Source: Hydrogenophaga sp. RAC07 (GTDB taxonomy: Bacteria; Pseudomonadota; Gammaproteobacteria; Burkholderiales; Burkholderiaceae_C). Taken from it: a DNA stretch of 64,000 nt. The position numbers and the translations under genes were made by a program. Positions 28,897 through 38,544 of the stretch are shown one piece after another. The stretch covers positions 1 to 64,000 of the forward strand of contig NZ_CP016449.1 in the NCBI RefSeq assembly GCF_001713375.1, written 5' to 3'. Position 1 is the stretch's first letter. Each line of letters begins with the position of its first letter. The notes under the pieces were generated by a model. It searched no databases and had not been told where the DNA came from. It saw only the letters and a list, made by a program, of their open reading frames with translations.

Positions 28897-30431
28897 GTTG
28901 CGTCTCCTGGTGTGGTTGGACCTGTCTCGGTTTGCACCTCAAGCGTCAACCCCTGCAAGCCGATGACGCGCACCCGTTGTCCTGGTTGCAGAGGATCTGT
29001 GCTGGTTGCACGCCAGCGCTCTCCATGAATCTGGACCCAGGCTCCGCTGTCGGCCCGCGCGAGCACGATTCCTTCTGCGCCTTTCGTCTCTTCGCACCCG
29101 CTGACGATCGGGCGCCGTCGAGCGCGCAGAGCCATCCCTCCGGCAAAGAGCACCACCGCGGTCGAACTGGCCGCCAGGCCGAATATCAGTGGCAGCGGAA
29201 GGCCCAGGCCCGGGACGTCGCGGTCGAACAGCAGCAGGCCCCCGGCGACAAAGGCGACCACGCCGCCGGCACCGAGCACCCCGAGCGTCGGCGTCACCAC
29301 CTCCGCTGCCAGCAACGCGAGGCCAAGGATGATCAGCGCCAGACCGGCGTAATTGACGGGCAGCAACTGCAGCGCGAACATCGCGAGCAGCAGGCAGATC
29401 GTGCCCACGGTGCCAGGCAGTCCGAAGCCCGGCGAGGAGAACTCGAACATGAGGCCGTAGATGCCAAGCATCATCAGGATCAGCGCGAAGCTTGGATTCG
29501 CGAGCACCGAAAGCAGCCGTTGGCGCCAGTCCGGCAGCATCGCTTGTTGAGTGAGTCCCCGCGTGGCCAGTGTCAGATCCGCTCCATGGACACGGACCTG
29601 GCGGCCGTCGATCCGGGCCAGCAGGTCGTCCACGTCCTCGGCGACGACGTCCACCACCTTCGCGCTCAGCGCCTCGGTGGCGGTGAGGCTCACCGCCTCT
29701 CGCACGGCGCGTTCGGCCCACTCGGCATTGCGGCCGCGCTGCTGGGCCAAGCCGCGGATGAAGGCGGCGGCGTCGTGCACCTGCTTGGCCGCCATGGCGT
29801 CAGCCGGCGCCGTTGAAGCAGGCCTGGGATCGCCTTGATCAGGATCGTCCTTCGAGGATCCGGTTGGTTCGCCGCCCTTGTCCTGAACCGGTGGCTTGCG
29901 CTCGGCGCCGGGCAGGCCGATCGCCACGGGCGTGGCCGCACCCAGCGTCGTCGCGGGTGCCATTGCAGCGATGTGCGACGCATAGAGGATGTAGGTGCCG
30001 GCACTGGCGGCGCGCGCGCCTGCCGGGCTCACGAAGACCGCCACCGGCACTCGTGAGGCGAGGATGGCCTGAACGATCTGACGCATCGAAATGTCCAGGC
30101 CGCCTGGTGTGTCGAGTTGAATCACCACCAACGGTGCACCCGCGTCGGCTGCCTTGGCGATGCCGCGAATCACATAGTCGGCGCTTGCCGGGCCGATGGC
30201 GTCCTTCACCTGCAGCACCACCACCGGCGCAGCACGCGCTTCGAACGCAGCGAACCCGATCAGCAAGACCGCAACCAGGCGCAGCCAGACGCTCGGCAGG
30301 CCGGCAGGTTTCTCCCTTGCGCGACCCTCGCGCCGCTGAGCTTCACCCTGGGGCGCACCACGCTCGCTGGCGTGTCCCATTGAACGCAAGTCGTTCAGAA
30401 AGCGATCGATGCGGGCCTTGTGTTTCTCCAA
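28893..30431 (-). CDS. NfeD-family membrane-bound serine protease (ClpP-like)
   Basis: The 512 residues comprise a basic N-terminus, a signal-anchor helix (about 49-68), a ClpP-like protease domain, several membrane helices and a C-terminal OB-fold. [15 protein letters not shown] contains the likely nucleophile Ser143, and AAKQVHDAA contains the likely catalytic Lys216, as in archaeal 1510-N. A 40-residue Gly/Pro/Asp-rich insert (about 175-212) separates them and is probably a flexible loop. The start used is a TTG at 30431 with GGGAG seven bases upstream; an ATG at 30380 lacks such a site but keeps all domains. It is upstream of and overlaps slipin (ATGA). Confidence 0.88.
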   Translation of the reverse strand: MEKHKARIDRFLNDLRSMGHASERGAPQGEAQRREGRAREKPAGLPSVWLRLVAVLLIGFAAFEARAAPVVVLQVKDAIGPASADYVIRGIAKAADAGAPLVVIQLDTPGGLDISMRQIVQAILASRVPVAVFVSPAGARAASAGTYILYASHIAAMAPATTLGAATPVAIGLPGAERKPPVQDKGGEPTGSSKDDPDQGDPRPASTAPADAMAAKQVHDAAAFIRGLAQQRGRNAEWAERAVREAVSLTATEALSAKVVDVVAEDVDDLLARIDGRQVRVHGADLTLATRGLTQQAMLPDWRQRLLSVLANPSFALILMMLGIYGLMFEFSSPGFGLPGTVGTICLLLAMFALQLLPVNYAGLALIILGLALLAAEVVTPTLGVLGAGGVVAFVAGGLLLFDRDVPGLGLPLPLIFGLAASSTAVVLFAGGMALRARRRPIVSGCEETKGAEGIVLARADSGAWVQIHGERWRATSTDPLQPGQRVRVIGLQGLTLEVQTETGPTTPGDAT

Positions 30432-30807
30432 GATGCAGCTCCCGAAGTCGTTTGCCCATGAGCTGGATCACCGAGCACGGCTCAAGGCAGTGCCAGGGTC
30501 GGTAGCGCGCTCGAAGGCCGATGCGGCTTCCAGCCAGAAGTCGTTGGCATGCATGGGCTGCATCGGCAACCGTGCTGCGGGCATCCATGAAGACGACCTG
30601 TCGGGTGCACACAGTGCCGGCTTGCACCCGGGGCCCCTTGACCTGGTCGGTGATGCGTTTCAGTGTGCGCCCGGGGCAGGTGTCCGGATTGAGCGTGCTC
30701 AACGTGCTTGACGCCCAACTCACTAGTCTGCTCATGCACCCTGGGCCGCATTCATGCAGCCGCAGTTCAGGTGCCACACACACACGTGTACTCACAGGAG
30801 CACAGAC
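30432..30807. other. intergenic region between divergent NfeD and DUF2934 genes
   Basis: No gene recognised in 376 bases. It contains the inverted repeat TTGAGC-GT-GCTCAA (30689-30702) and a CA-rich tract around 30777-30789 just before the DUF2934 ribosome-binding site. Confidence 0.5.
30689..30702. promoter_or_regulatory. perfect inverted repeat TTGAGC-GT-GCTCAA
   Basis: The 6-base arms are perfect and the site is about 105 bases upstream of the DUF2934 start. It could be an operator for that gene or part of the divergent NfeD control region. No cognate regulator is visible next to it. Confidence 0.3.
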
Positions 30808-31089
30808 ATGAAGCAGACCTCAGGCAGCGCGGTTGGCAAGAAGGCATTGATCAAGCGGCCTCCGATGGCGGTGGTGTCCCAGGGCGACGGGCATGCCCGT
30901 GCGGACGGCCCTGGCAGCGCGCAGGCCGGACCCTCGCGCGAGGAGCGCATTCACGAAGTGGCCTATGCGCTGTACGAGGCCCGCGGCTGCGTGGACGGTC
31001 ACGACCTGGAAGACTGGCTCGCGGCAGAAGCTTCCGTTGCCCGCGAAGACCAGGGCGCCCCATCCGGCGGATCGCTTTCGGAACACTGA
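30808..31089 (+). CDS. DUF2934 family small protein
   Basis: The protein has 93 residues. The C-terminal half carries the DUF2934 core REERIHEVAYALYEARG followed by GHDLEDWLAAE; the N-terminal half is basic and likely disordered. The start has CAGGAG seven bases upstream. DUF2934 proteins are small, often encoded near stress or glycogen-metabolism genes, and of unknown function. It stands alone between the NfeD gene and a secreted GlcG-like protein. Confidence 0.82.
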   Translation: MKQTSGSAVGKKALIKRPPMAVVSQGDGHARADGPGSAQAGPSREERIHEVAYALYEARGCVDGHDLEDWLAAEASVAREDQGAPSGGSLSEH

Positions 31090-31295
31090 AGCACGTTGCG
31101 CGTTTCGTTTCCGGAAGTTTCCATGCCGCCCAGGGGGTGCCCGTGAGGCAAGGCTGCGGCGACTGTGTTGCCGCGGGTCAGCGCATGTGGCACCGCTTCC
31201 GCGAGGTTCAGCTTACATGCCGACTCCCGGCAATGCCGGCCGAACCGCGGTGGGCATCGGGCACCACAACACACCCCAACAGAAGGAGACCGACC

Positions 31296-31796
31296 ATGCG
31301 CCACACCCTCATCGCCCTCACCCTCGCCCTGCCGCTGGCCGCCCAGGCCCAGACCAAGGCCCCGGCCAGCAGCTTCGAAATCAAGGCCCTCACGCCGGAG
31401 ACAGCGCTGGTCGCGGCCCAGGCCGCTCTGGCCTCCTGCCGCGCGCAGGGCTTTCAGGTCGGCGTGGCGGTGGTCGACCGCTCGGGCCTGACGCAGGTGT
31501 TCCTGCGCGACCGTTTCGCTGGCGCGCACACCGTGGACGTGGCCACCAACAAGGCCTGGACAGCGGCGAGCTTTCGCACCTCCACCCTGGAACTGGCCAA
31601 CGAGTCACAGCCCGGCAAGCCCATGAGCGGCATCCGCAGCACGCCCCGCATGCTGGCGGTGGGCGGCGGCGTGGTGATCGAGGCTGGCGGTTCGATCTAT
31701 GGCGGCATTGGTGTCTCGGGTGCGCCCGGCGGCGAGGCCGACGACGCCTGTGCCCGCGCCGGCATCAAGGCCATCATCGACAAGCTCGAGTTCTGA
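31296..31796 (+). CDS. secreted GlcG/HbpS-like (DUF336) protein
   Basis: The 166-residue precursor has a clear signal peptide (MRHTLIALTLALPLAAQAQ, cut near 19), so the product is periplasmic or secreted. The mature part matches the GlcG/HbpS fold: FQVGVAVVDRSGLTQVFLRD, NKAWTAASFRT and GGSIYGGIGVSGAPGGEADD. Members bind haem or corrinoid or serve as accessory proteins of oxidation pathways; which applies here is unknown. The start has GAAGGAGA in front. There is no operon partner. Confidence 0.85.
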   Translation: MRHTLIALTLALPLAAQAQTKAPASSFEIKALTPETALVAAQAALASCRAQGFQVGVAVVDRSGLTQVFLRDRFAGAHTVDVATNKAWTAASFRTSTLELANESQPGKPMSGIRSTPRMLAVGGGVVIEAGGSIYGGIGVSGAPGGEADDACARAGIKAIIDKLEF

Positions 31797-31944
31797 CCTG
31801 GCCATCCAGGCTTCGGGTGTCGATCTCTCACGGACGCTGGGAAAGGGCTCGGGCCAGGGGTTGTGGGTCCGTGCGGTGGCTTCGAATGGGGCGTGCTCAG
31901 CGGCAAGCTTTCAGCCTTGCGTTGGGCTCGGGTAGGCTCCACCC

Positions 31945-32943
31945 ATGACCCAGTCCAGTTTTGTATTTGACGCGCCGCCGCCTCAACCACCGCCACCGCC
32001 TCCTCCCGCACCCACCCCACCGGCTCCCGCGCAGCTGCTGACGCCACACGAGATGGCGCAGCGCCTGGACCAGGACCCCGACTTTCGCGTGCTGCGGCGG
32101 CTGGTTCCGGTCCACGACTTTGGTCCCGCGCCCGCCGAGCCCGACATCCGGCACGTGCTGGTGCTCGACACCGAAACCACAGGCCTGTCGCACCAGACCG
32201 ACAAGATCATCGAGCTGGCCATGCTGCTGGTGCAGGTGGACGCGAGCACGGGTGTGCCGTTCGGGCCGGTGGACATTCTGGAAGGGTTCGAAGACCCCGG
32301 CATGCCGATCCCCCCGGTGGCCAGGGAGGTGACCGGCATCAGCGACGACATGGTGCAAGGCCAACGGCTGGACGACGCCCTGGTCGCGACCATGGTGACC
32401 CGCGCCGACCTGATCGTGGCGCACAACGCCGGCTTTGATCGCCCGTTTGTGGAATCGCGTTTTCCGGTGTTTGTCGACAAGGCCTGGGCCTGTTCATTCG
32501 CCGACATCGACTGGAAGGCGGCCGGCGCCGGCTCGTCCAAGCTGAGCGCGCTGGCACAAGACCACGGGTGGTTCTATGACGCCCACCGCGCGCAAGTCGA
32601 TTGCCACGCCTTGCTCCATGTGTTGACGCGACCGGTGGCCAAGACCACGACCACGGGTCTGTCGCACCTGATCGCTGCGGCCAGCAGCCCGAGTTTCAAA
32701 CTCCGCGCCACCGGCTCACCGTTTGAATCGAAGGACCTGCTCAAGGGCCGGGGCTACCGCTGGGACGCCGAGGCCAAGGTCTGGTTTTGCACGCTCGTCG
32801 ACCCGCAGCGTCTGGAAGAAGAACTGGCCTGGTTGAAAGCCGAGGTCTACGGCCGACGCAGCGCGCGGGTGGACATCGAGGCTCTGGACAGCCGGGTGCG
32901 TTACTCGGCCCGGCCCGGCACGCTCACACAGCAGGCGCTCTAG
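31945..32943 (+). CDS. DEDDh 3'-5' exonuclease with proline-rich N-terminus (DnaQ-like)
   Basis: The 332-residue protein contains a DnaQ/epsilon-type exonuclease fold. LVLDTETTGL (Asp75, Glu77), HNAGFDRPF (Asp165) and HRAQVDCHA (His214, Asp219) complete the DEDDh set, so it should remove nucleotides from 3' ends. The first 30 residues hold an unusual near-continuous run of prolines (11-28), a likely flexible linker or interaction tail. After the nuclease a small domain (LLKGRGYRWDAEAKVWF) seen in some epsilon-like nucleases follows. It is not next to other replication genes, so a repair or RNA-processing function is as likely as proofreading. Confidence 0.88.
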   Translation: MTQSSFVFDAPPPQPPPPPPPAPTPPAPAQLLTPHEMAQRLDQDPDFRVLRRLVPVHDFGPAPAEPDIRHVLVLDTETTGLSHQTDKIIELAMLLVQVDASTGVPFGPVDILEGFEDPGMPIPPVAREVTGISDDMVQGQRLDDALVATMVTRADLIVAHNAGFDRPFVESRFPVFVDKAWACSFADIDWKAAGAGSSKLSALAQDHGWFYDAHRAQVDCHALLHVLTRPVAKTTTTGLSHLIAAASSPSFKLRATGSPFESKDLLKGRGYRWDAEAKVWFCTLVDPQRLEEELAWLKAEVYGRRSARVDIEALDSRVRYSARPGTLTQQAL

Positions 32944-32966
32944 ACAGGGCGTGGCGCGGGATCGCC

Positions 32967-34505
32967 TCAGCGCGCCGAGTTGGCGAGCCGGAAGATCGCG
33001 ACCGCCTCCACCAGCTGCTGCGCCTGGGTCTTCAAGCTCGACGCAGCGGCCGCGCTTTCTTCCACCAGCGCGGCGTTCTGCTGCGTGGCCTGGTCCATCT
33101 GGGTGACGGCGTTGCCCACTTGCGCCACGCCGTCGCTCTGTTCTGTGGATGCGGCGCTGATCTCGCCCATGATGTCGGTGACCTGGCGGATGGAGCCCAC
33201 GATCTCTGCCATGCGCTGGCCGGCTTCGTCGACCTGCACGCTGCCCTGTTCGACGCGCTCCACGCTGTCGCCGATGAGGCGTTTGATTTCCTTGGCCGCT
33301 TCGGCGCTGCGCTGCGCGAGGTTGCGCACCTCGCCGGCCACCACCGCAAATCCGCGGCCTTGTTCTCCCGCGCGGGCCGCTTCCACCGCGGCGTTGAGCG
33401 CGAGGATGTTGGTCTGGAACGAGATGCCGTCGATCACGCCGATGATGTCGGCGATCTTCTTGCTGCTGTCGTTGATGCCCTTCATGGTCTGCACCACCTG
33501 GCCCACCACGTCGCCGCCCTTGGTGGCGAATTCGCTGGCGCCCTGAGCGAGCTGGTTGGCCTGGCGGGCGTTGTCGGCGTTCTGTCGCACGGTGGAGCTC
33601 AGCTCTTCCATCGACGCCGCGGTCTCCTGCAGCGCCGAGGCTTGCTGTTCGGTGCGTGCGCTCAGGTCGTGGTTGCCTTGTGCAATCTGTGCGCTGGCGG
33701 TGGCCACGCTCTCGGAGTTCTCGCGCACCACGCGCACCACCGCCGAGAGCTTGCCCTGCATGGATTGCATGGCCTGCAGCAATTGCGCAATCTCGTCCGA
33801 GCCCCGGGTGTCCACCTGCGCGGTGAGGTCACCTTCTGCCACCTGGCGTGCCAGATGCACGGCGCGGTCGATCGGTCGCGTGATGCTGCGGCTGAACAGC
33901 ACACCGCCGGTGATGGCGATCCCGCACACCAGTGCCATGAGCGCCAGGCTGATGGTGGTGGCGCGGGCGGCGCTGGCCTCGGCTGCTTGCGCCAGGGTCG
34001 CGCTGTCGTCGGCGATTTTTTTCACGGCCGCATCCAGCGGGCGCGCGGGTTCGCGGTCCATGCCGCTCACCGCCTTGTCGCCCACCGCGTGGTCAAAGCC
34101 CGAGGACTTGAACGACTCGAACGCGGTGCGGTAGTTCTGCCCCATGGTGAGGTGGGCGGCGGCAAACTGTTTCACCAGGTCTTGCGATTCGCCGTTGGGG
34201 AGGTTCTGCACCAGCCGTTTCGATGCGTCCGCCATCTCCCCTTCGATCTTGTTGAAGGCTGTCCAGTAACGGTCGAGCTTTTCCGGGTCCTTGCCGCGCA
34301 GCAGGGTGTTTTTCCACTCCTGCACCTGGGTCTTGAACTGGCTCAGCAGGTGGCTCGCGGCGGCGGCATTCTCGTGGCTGTCGTGAACGTCTGTTTCGAA
34401 AGTCTTGATGGACTGGTTGAGGCTGTGGATGCCGAACAGCGCCGCAGCGATGACCAGGGCGAGCGTGGCGGCAAAAGCCAGTGGGAGTTTGAGTGAGAGC
34501 TTCAT
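32967..34505 (-). CDS. methyl-accepting chemotaxis protein, Tar/Tsr class
   Basis: The 512-residue receptor has TM1 (8-27), a four-helix-bundle sensor of about 150 residues, TM2 (about 180-203), HAMP and the signalling domain. The signalling tip carries [20 protein letters not shown], the strongly conserved hairpin. The C-terminus ends in [12 protein letters not shown] without an obvious CheR-tethering pentapeptide. The ligand is unknown. The ATG at 34505 is used, with GGAG in the upstream stretch; an ATG nine bases earlier is possible. It converges with the exonuclease. Confidence 0.93.
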   Translation of the reverse strand: MKLSLKLPLAFAATLALVIAAALFGIHSLNQSIKTFETDVHDSHENAAAASHLLSQFKTQVQEWKNTLLRGKDPEKLDRYWTAFNKIEGEMADASKRLVQNLPNGESQDLVKQFAAAHLTMGQNYRTAFESFKSSGFDHAVGDKAVSGMDREPARPLDAAVKKIADDSATLAQAAEASAARATTISLALMALVCGIAITGGVLFSRSITRPIDRAVHLARQVAEGDLTAQVDTRGSDEIAQLLQAMQSMQGKLSAVVRVVRENSESVATASAQIAQGNHDLSARTEQQASALQETAASMEELSSTVRQNADNARQANQLAQGASEFATKGGDVVGQVVQTMKGINDSSKKIADIIGVIDGISFQTNILALNAAVEAARAGEQGRGFAVVAGEVRNLAQRSAEAAKEIKRLIGDSVERVEQGSVQVDEAGQRMAEIVGSIRQVTDIMGEISAASTEQSDGVAQVGNAVTQMDQATQQNAALVEESAAAASSLKTQAQQLVEAVAIFRLANSAR

Positions 34506-34611
34506 GGGGGGCACTCCCGCCTGGGCCGTTGCCGGCGCAGGCGGAATTGAAATCGGACGGCAGGATGGCCTACCTCTGCATATCGTCCGCCGCTGCAGCC
34601 GCCTGAAATGT

Positions 34612-34639
34612 GAAAAGGGCCCGGAAAACGGCGCTTCTC
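34612..34639 (-). terminator. intrinsic terminator of the MFS gene
   Basis: GAAAAGGGCC and GGCGCTTCTC form a 10-base stem with two mismatches around an eight-base A-rich loop. On the reverse strand the stem is followed by CCCTTTTC, a weak T tract. It lies 17 bases after the MFS stop. Confidence 0.5.
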
Positions 34640-34656
34640 TGGCCGAGCCCCGGCCT

Positions 34657-35913
34657 TCAGGCCGCCGGGCTGCCCGCCAGCCCCGCGCGTCCGATGCGCC
34701 GCACCCGGAAGTAAAGCCACAGCGCGATGCTCATGTTGAGCAGGTTGAAGGCGATGCCGTTCAGGAAGGCGGCGTCGTAGCTGCCGGTCAGGTCGTACAC
34801 CCAGCCCGACATCCAGCCACCCAGCGCCATGCCCACCAGCGTGGCCATGATCACCGCACCCACGCGCGCGCCGGCTTCCTTGGGCGGGAAGTACTCGCGC
34901 ACGATGATGGCGTACGACGGCACGATGCCGCCCTGGAACAGCCCGAACAGCGCGGCGATGAGGTAGAGCGACACCAGCCCGTCGAACGGGATGAACAACA
35001 GCAGCGCCACGCACTGCAGCGCCGAGCCCAGCAGCAACGTGCGGATACCGCCGATGCGGTCGCAGATCCAGCCCGAGATGAGCCGGCTGGCAATGCCGCA
35101 AAACAGCATCAGTGAGAGCATCTCGGCCCCGCGTGCGGCGCCATAGCCGAGGTCGGTGCAATAGGCCACGATGTGGACCTGCGGCATCGACATGGCCACG
35201 CAGCAGCCCACACCGGCCACACACAGCAGGGCCATCGCGTGGTTGGGGCTCAAGCCGAACGGCCGGCTGGTGTCGGGCACCACCTCGCCCGCGCTCACCG
35301 GCGCGGTCACCACCAGCGGCGGGCGCTGGCGCATCAGGTTGGCCAGCAGAAAGATGCCGACGCCGCACACCACACCGAGGATCACGTAGGTCTGGCGCCA
35401 GCCGATGGACTCGATGCCCCACTGCACCAGCGGTGGCCACACGGTGCCGGCCACGTAGTTGCCGCTGGCGGCGATGGCCACCGCCATGCCGCGGCGCTTG
35501 TTCCACCACAGCGCGGTGTCGGCCAACAACGGCGCAAATGTGGACGAGCTGCCCAGCATGCCCAGCAGCAGCCCGTGCGCGAGACCAAAAGTCCAGATGC
35601 TGCCCGAGTTGGCCGCCCAGATGAAACCGCCCGCCACCGCCACCGCGCCCACGCGCAGCACCGGCGTGATGCCGTGGCGATCGGCCAGCTTGCCGGTGAA
35701 CAGTCCCCCGATGCCCAGGCACACCATCATCAGCGTGTAGGGCAGTGACGCATCGGCCCGGCCCACGCCGAACTCGGCCTGCACCGCCGGCAGCACCACC
35801 GCCACCACATACATGCCGCTGTTGCCCAGCGTCACCAGCGCCAGCGTGGTGAGCAGGCGGCGCACGGCCACGCGCGAGTCGATCAGGCTGGGGTCGGCGG
35901 GTGTGTGGGGCAT
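34657..35913 (-). CDS. major facilitator superfamily transporter (oxalate/formate-monocarboxylate type)
   Basis: The 418-residue protein has 12 membrane helices and the MFS signature [16 protein letters not shown] between helices 2 and 3. The pattern [16 protein letters not shown] and [20 protein letters not shown] fits the monocarboxylate/oxalate-formate antiporter group, so a small organic acid is the best guess for the substrate. The gene is monocistronic, with a terminator just downstream and a divergent Cys-repeat protein upstream. Confidence 0.87.
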   Translation of the reverse strand: MPHTPADPSLIDSRVAVRRLLTTLALVTLGNSGMYVVAVVLPAVQAEFGVGRADASLPYTLMMVCLGIGGLFTGKLADRHGITPVLRVGAVAVAGGFIWAANSGSIWTFGLAHGLLLGMLGSSSTFAPLLADTALWWNKRRGMAVAIAASGNYVAGTVWPPLVQWGIESIGWRQTYVILGVVCGVGIFLLANLMRQRPPLVVTAPVSAGEVVPDTSRPFGLSPNHAMALLCVAGVGCCVAMSMPQVHIVAYCTDLGYGAARGAEMLSLMLFCGIASRLISGWICDRIGGIRTLLLGSALQCVALLLFIPFDGLVSLYLIAALFGLFQGGIVPSYAIIVREYFPPKEAGARVGAVIMATLVGMALGGWMSGWVYDLTGSYDAAFLNGIAFNLLNMSIALWLYFRVRRIGRAGLAGSPAA

Positions 35914-36099
35914 GGCGGGAGATGCTACGCCGGCTCACGAAGCGCGTTTGTCACACGCGTTTCTGTAGCGGCATCCATCGTGTCCGTTCGACGGCGTACA
36001 GACCCCCTGCGCGGGCTGGTCGATGCTCGGCGTGTGGTCCCTATCAGCGGCCCCGGCGCCGCTCCACCGCACTTTCGACAACACCGACAAGGACTCCTC

Positions 36100-36651
36100 A
36101 TGAAACCCACCCTGACCCGCACCGCCTTGCTCATCAGCGCTCTGCTCCTGAGCCCGCTGGCCGCCCAAGCCGCTGCACCCACCAAGGCCGAATACGCCGC
36201 CGCCAAGACCACCATCAGTGCGGACTACAAGGCGGCCAAGGCCGCGTGCGACAGCCTCAAGGCCAACGCCAAGGACATCTGTGAAGAAGAGGCCGAAGCC
36301 GCCGAGAAGAACGCACGCGCCGAGCTGGAGTTCAGCGCCAGCGGCAAGCCCGCAGATGCCATGAAGGTGCAGACCGTCAAGGCCGATGGCGCCTTTGAGG
36401 TGGCCAAGGAGCGCTGCGACGACCTCAGCGGCAACGCCAAGGACGTGTGCAACAAGGAAGCCAAAGCCGCGCACGTGGCCGCCATCGCCGCCGCCAAAAG
36501 CCCGAAGGCTTCGGCCGAAGACCGTGCCGAAGCCAAGGAAGACGTCAACGAAGCCAAATACAAGGCCGCTGCCGAAAAGTGCGACACCTTGAGCGGTGAC
36601 GCCAAGACGGCCTGTGTCCAGGCCGCCAAGAACGCCCACGGCCAGCGCTGA
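36100..36651 (+). CDS. periplasmic protein with three Cys-x10-Cys repeats
   Basis: The 183-residue protein begins with a signal peptide (MKPTLTRTALLISALLLSPLAAQA) and is otherwise helical, Ala- and Lys-rich. The motif CDxLxxxAKDxC occurs three times (CDSLKANAKDIC, CDDLSGNAKDVC, CDTLSGDAKTAC), each after a YKAA/FEVAKE-like helix, at roughly 60-residue spacing. The paired cysteines likely form disulfides in the periplasm. The repeats look like one unit amplified by duplication. Function unknown; an adaptor or metal-binding role is a guess. It is transcribed alone. Confidence 0.78.
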   Translation: MKPTLTRTALLISALLLSPLAAQAAAPTKAEYAAAKTTISADYKAAKAACDSLKANAKDICEEEAEAAEKNARAELEFSASGKPADAMKVQTVKADGAFEVAKERCDDLSGNAKDVCNKEAKAAHVAAIAAAKSPKASAEDRAEAKEDVNEAKYKAAAEKCDTLSGDAKTACVQAAKNAHGQR

Positions 36652-36673
36652 TCGCTGACCCGCCCGGCCTGCT

Positions 36674-37540
36674 TCAGTCGAACAGGTCGGGCTCGCTGCG
36701 CACCAGGTCGTTCCAGATGGTCTGGAAGTGCAGCCAGCCGATGTACTCGCTGCCCACGTGCTCGCGGCTGTAGCGTGCGCGCTCGGCGGGCACCAGGCGC
36801 GGCGTGGCGCCGGTGGCCATCACGGCCAGCTGCTGCTGGCAGCAGCGCTCCAGCGCAATGAACCAGAACGCCGCGGCTTCGATGCTGTGGCGGCTCGCGG
36901 TGAACAGGCCGTGGTTCTGGTGGATCGCGGCTTTGACGCCCTTGAACCAGTCGGCCACCTTCAGACCGGCCTTCACTTCCACCGCCACCTGGCCGGCCTC
37001 GTCGCCAATGACCACGTGGTCTTCAAAGAAGGCGGCCGCGTCCTGCGAGATCGGCAGCAGCGGCTGGCCGAGCGACGCGAACGCCGTGCCATAAACCGTG
37101 TGCGCGTGGCACATGGCAATGATGTCGGGGTGTGCCTCGTGCACCGCCGCGTGCAACACGAAACCGGCGCGGTTCACCGCGTGGCGGCCTTCCACCACCT
37201 GGCCCTGGTGGTCCACCACGATCAGGTTGGACACCTTCACTTGAGCGAAATGCACCGCCATCGGGTTGGTCCAGTACAGGTGCGGGTGCTCCGGATCGCG
37301 GATGGTCAGGTGGCCGGCAAAACCGTAGTCGAAGCCCTGGCGCGCAAACGCGCGGCACGCGCCCGCCAGACGCTCTTTCAGGTACTGACGCTCCTGCGCC
37401 ACGTTGTCGAACGTGGGGATGCCGGGGTAGATCAGGCCGGGCTGGTCGGGCTGGTAGATCGAGACCTTGGGATCGGTCAGCGGATCGTGGCGGTATTCCT
37501 TCTGACCCAGCGCTGAGAGTTTTTCGAGAACGGCGGACAT
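36674..37540 (-). CDS. class II aldolase/adducin family protein
   Basis: The 288-residue protein has the zinc-site pattern of class II aldolases: CHAHTVYG (His145, His147) and HQNHGLF (His210), plus the GFAGHLTIRDPEH start of the domain (around 73-85). Family members cleave sugar phosphates or decarboxylate hydroxy acids; many in Burkholderiales have unknown substrates. The long N-terminus before the domain resembles the adducin-like branch. It is divergent from a LysR regulator across a large inverted repeat, so it is probably that regulator's target. Start with AGGAG upstream. Confidence 0.88.
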   Translation of the reverse strand: MSAVLEKLSALGQKEYRHDPLTDPKVSIYQPDQPGLIYPGIPTFDNVAQERQYLKERLAGACRAFARQGFDYGFAGHLTIRDPEHPHLYWTNPMAVHFAQVKVSNLIVVDHQGQVVEGRHAVNRAGFVLHAAVHEAHPDIIAMCHAHTVYGTAFASLGQPLLPISQDAAAFFEDHVVIGDEAGQVAVEVKAGLKVADWFKGVKAAIHQNHGLFTASRHSIEAAAFWFIALERCCQQQLAVMATGATPRLVPAERARYSREHVGSEYIGWLHFQTIWNDLVRSEPDLFD

Positions 37541-37600
37541 GGTGTCTCCTCGGGTGGTGTTGAGCCGTGATGGTCGGCCCAGGCGCGCGCATTGACAAAC

Positions 37601-37635
37601 GATGAATGCTCATGGAAACATGAGGTAGATTCATC
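37601..37635. promoter_or_regulatory. nested inverted repeats, probable LysR operator
   Basis: Outer arms GATGAAT (37601-37607) and ATTCATC (37629-37635) surround inner arms CTCATG (37609-37614) and CATGAG (37619-37624). The site is between the divergent aldolase and LysR starts, just downstream of a TTGACA (37592-37597). The double dyad fits binding by a LysR tetramer or two dimers. Confidence 0.5.
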
Positions 37636-37649
37636 TGAAAGCCGCTTGC

Positions 37650-38534
37650 ATGAGAAATCTTCCACCGCTGGCCCGGCTGCGCACCTTCGAGGCCGCCGCG
37701 CGCCTGCAGAGCTTTGCGCTGGCCGCGCAGGAACTGCACCTCACCGCCTCGGCGATCAGCCACCAGATCCGCGACCTGGAGCGGCACTTCGGCCGCGCGC
37801 TGTTCGAGCGCCGGCATCGCCAGGTGCAGACCACGCAGGAAGGGCGGCGTTTGTTCGAGAGCCTGGGCCGCTTGTTCGACGCGCTGGAGGCCACCTGCGC
37901 CGAGGTGCAGCTGCCCACACACGACGAGGTGCTGGCGGTGCACTGCGCGCCGAGTCTCGCGCTCAAGTGGCTCGGCCCCCACCTGCCTGCGTTCGTGGCG
38001 CAGCACCCGGCCATCAACATCCGCCTGACCACCGGCGCCGACCCGGTGGACCTGGGCGTGGTGCGTGACATCGACGTGGCGCTTTCTTATGGTGCAGCGC
38101 GCCACAAACCCGGGCTGGATGTGATCTCGCTGGGAGACGAACGCATCGCGCCGCTGGTGTCACCCGCGCTGTTGCTGACCAAGGAGCGCCCGGCCCAGGC
38201 GATTCAGCGGCTGGCGCTGATCGACTCGCAACTCAGCCCGGTGGGCTGGGCCGAGTGGTTCGAGCTCAACGGCCTGTCGCTGCCCCAGCGCCCCCGCCCC
38301 TCGTTCGACCGCGCGGCCATGGCGATTGCGGCTGCGGTTGACGGCATGGGTGTGGCGCTGGAAAGCACCCGCCTGGCGGCGCGCGAAATCGAGCGCGGCG
38401 ACCTGGTGGTGCTGGGCGAACGCAGCCTGCAGAAGATCGTGCGGCCGGTGCACTTTCTCACCGTGCGCACCGCTGACCGGGGGCGTGCGCCGGTGGTGGC
38501 GTTTGTGCGGTGGGTGCAGGTGCAGGTGGCTTGA
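37650..38534 (+). CDS. LysR-family transcriptional regulator (GcvA-like)
   Basis: The 294-residue protein has the winged helix with FEAAARLQSFALAAQELHLT and ASAISHQIRDLERHFG, characteristic of the GcvA/AmpR branch, followed by an effector domain. It is divergent from the class II aldolase gene with the nested inverted repeat between them, so it probably activates or represses that gene in response to its substrate. The gene ends 10 bases before the convergent ornithine cyclodeaminase stop. Confidence 0.9.
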   Translation: MRNLPPLARLRTFEAAARLQSFALAAQELHLTASAISHQIRDLERHFGRALFERRHRQVQTTQEGRRLFESLGRLFDALEATCAEVQLPTHDEVLAVHCAPSLALKWLGPHLPAFVAQHPAINIRLTTGADPVDLGVVRDIDVALSYGAARHKPGLDVISLGDERIAPLVSPALLLTKERPAQAIQRLALIDSQLSPVGWAEWFELNGLSLPQRPRPSFDRAAMAIAAAVDGMGVALESTRLAAREIERGDLVVLGERSLQKIVRPVHFLTVRTADRGRAPVVAFVRWVQVQVA

Positions 38535-38544
38535 GGCCGGAGCC

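Noticed and set aside
30343..30795. 150-codon reverse frame upstream of the NfeD gene
   Set aside because: It overlaps the NfeD 5' end in another frame and has no family features.
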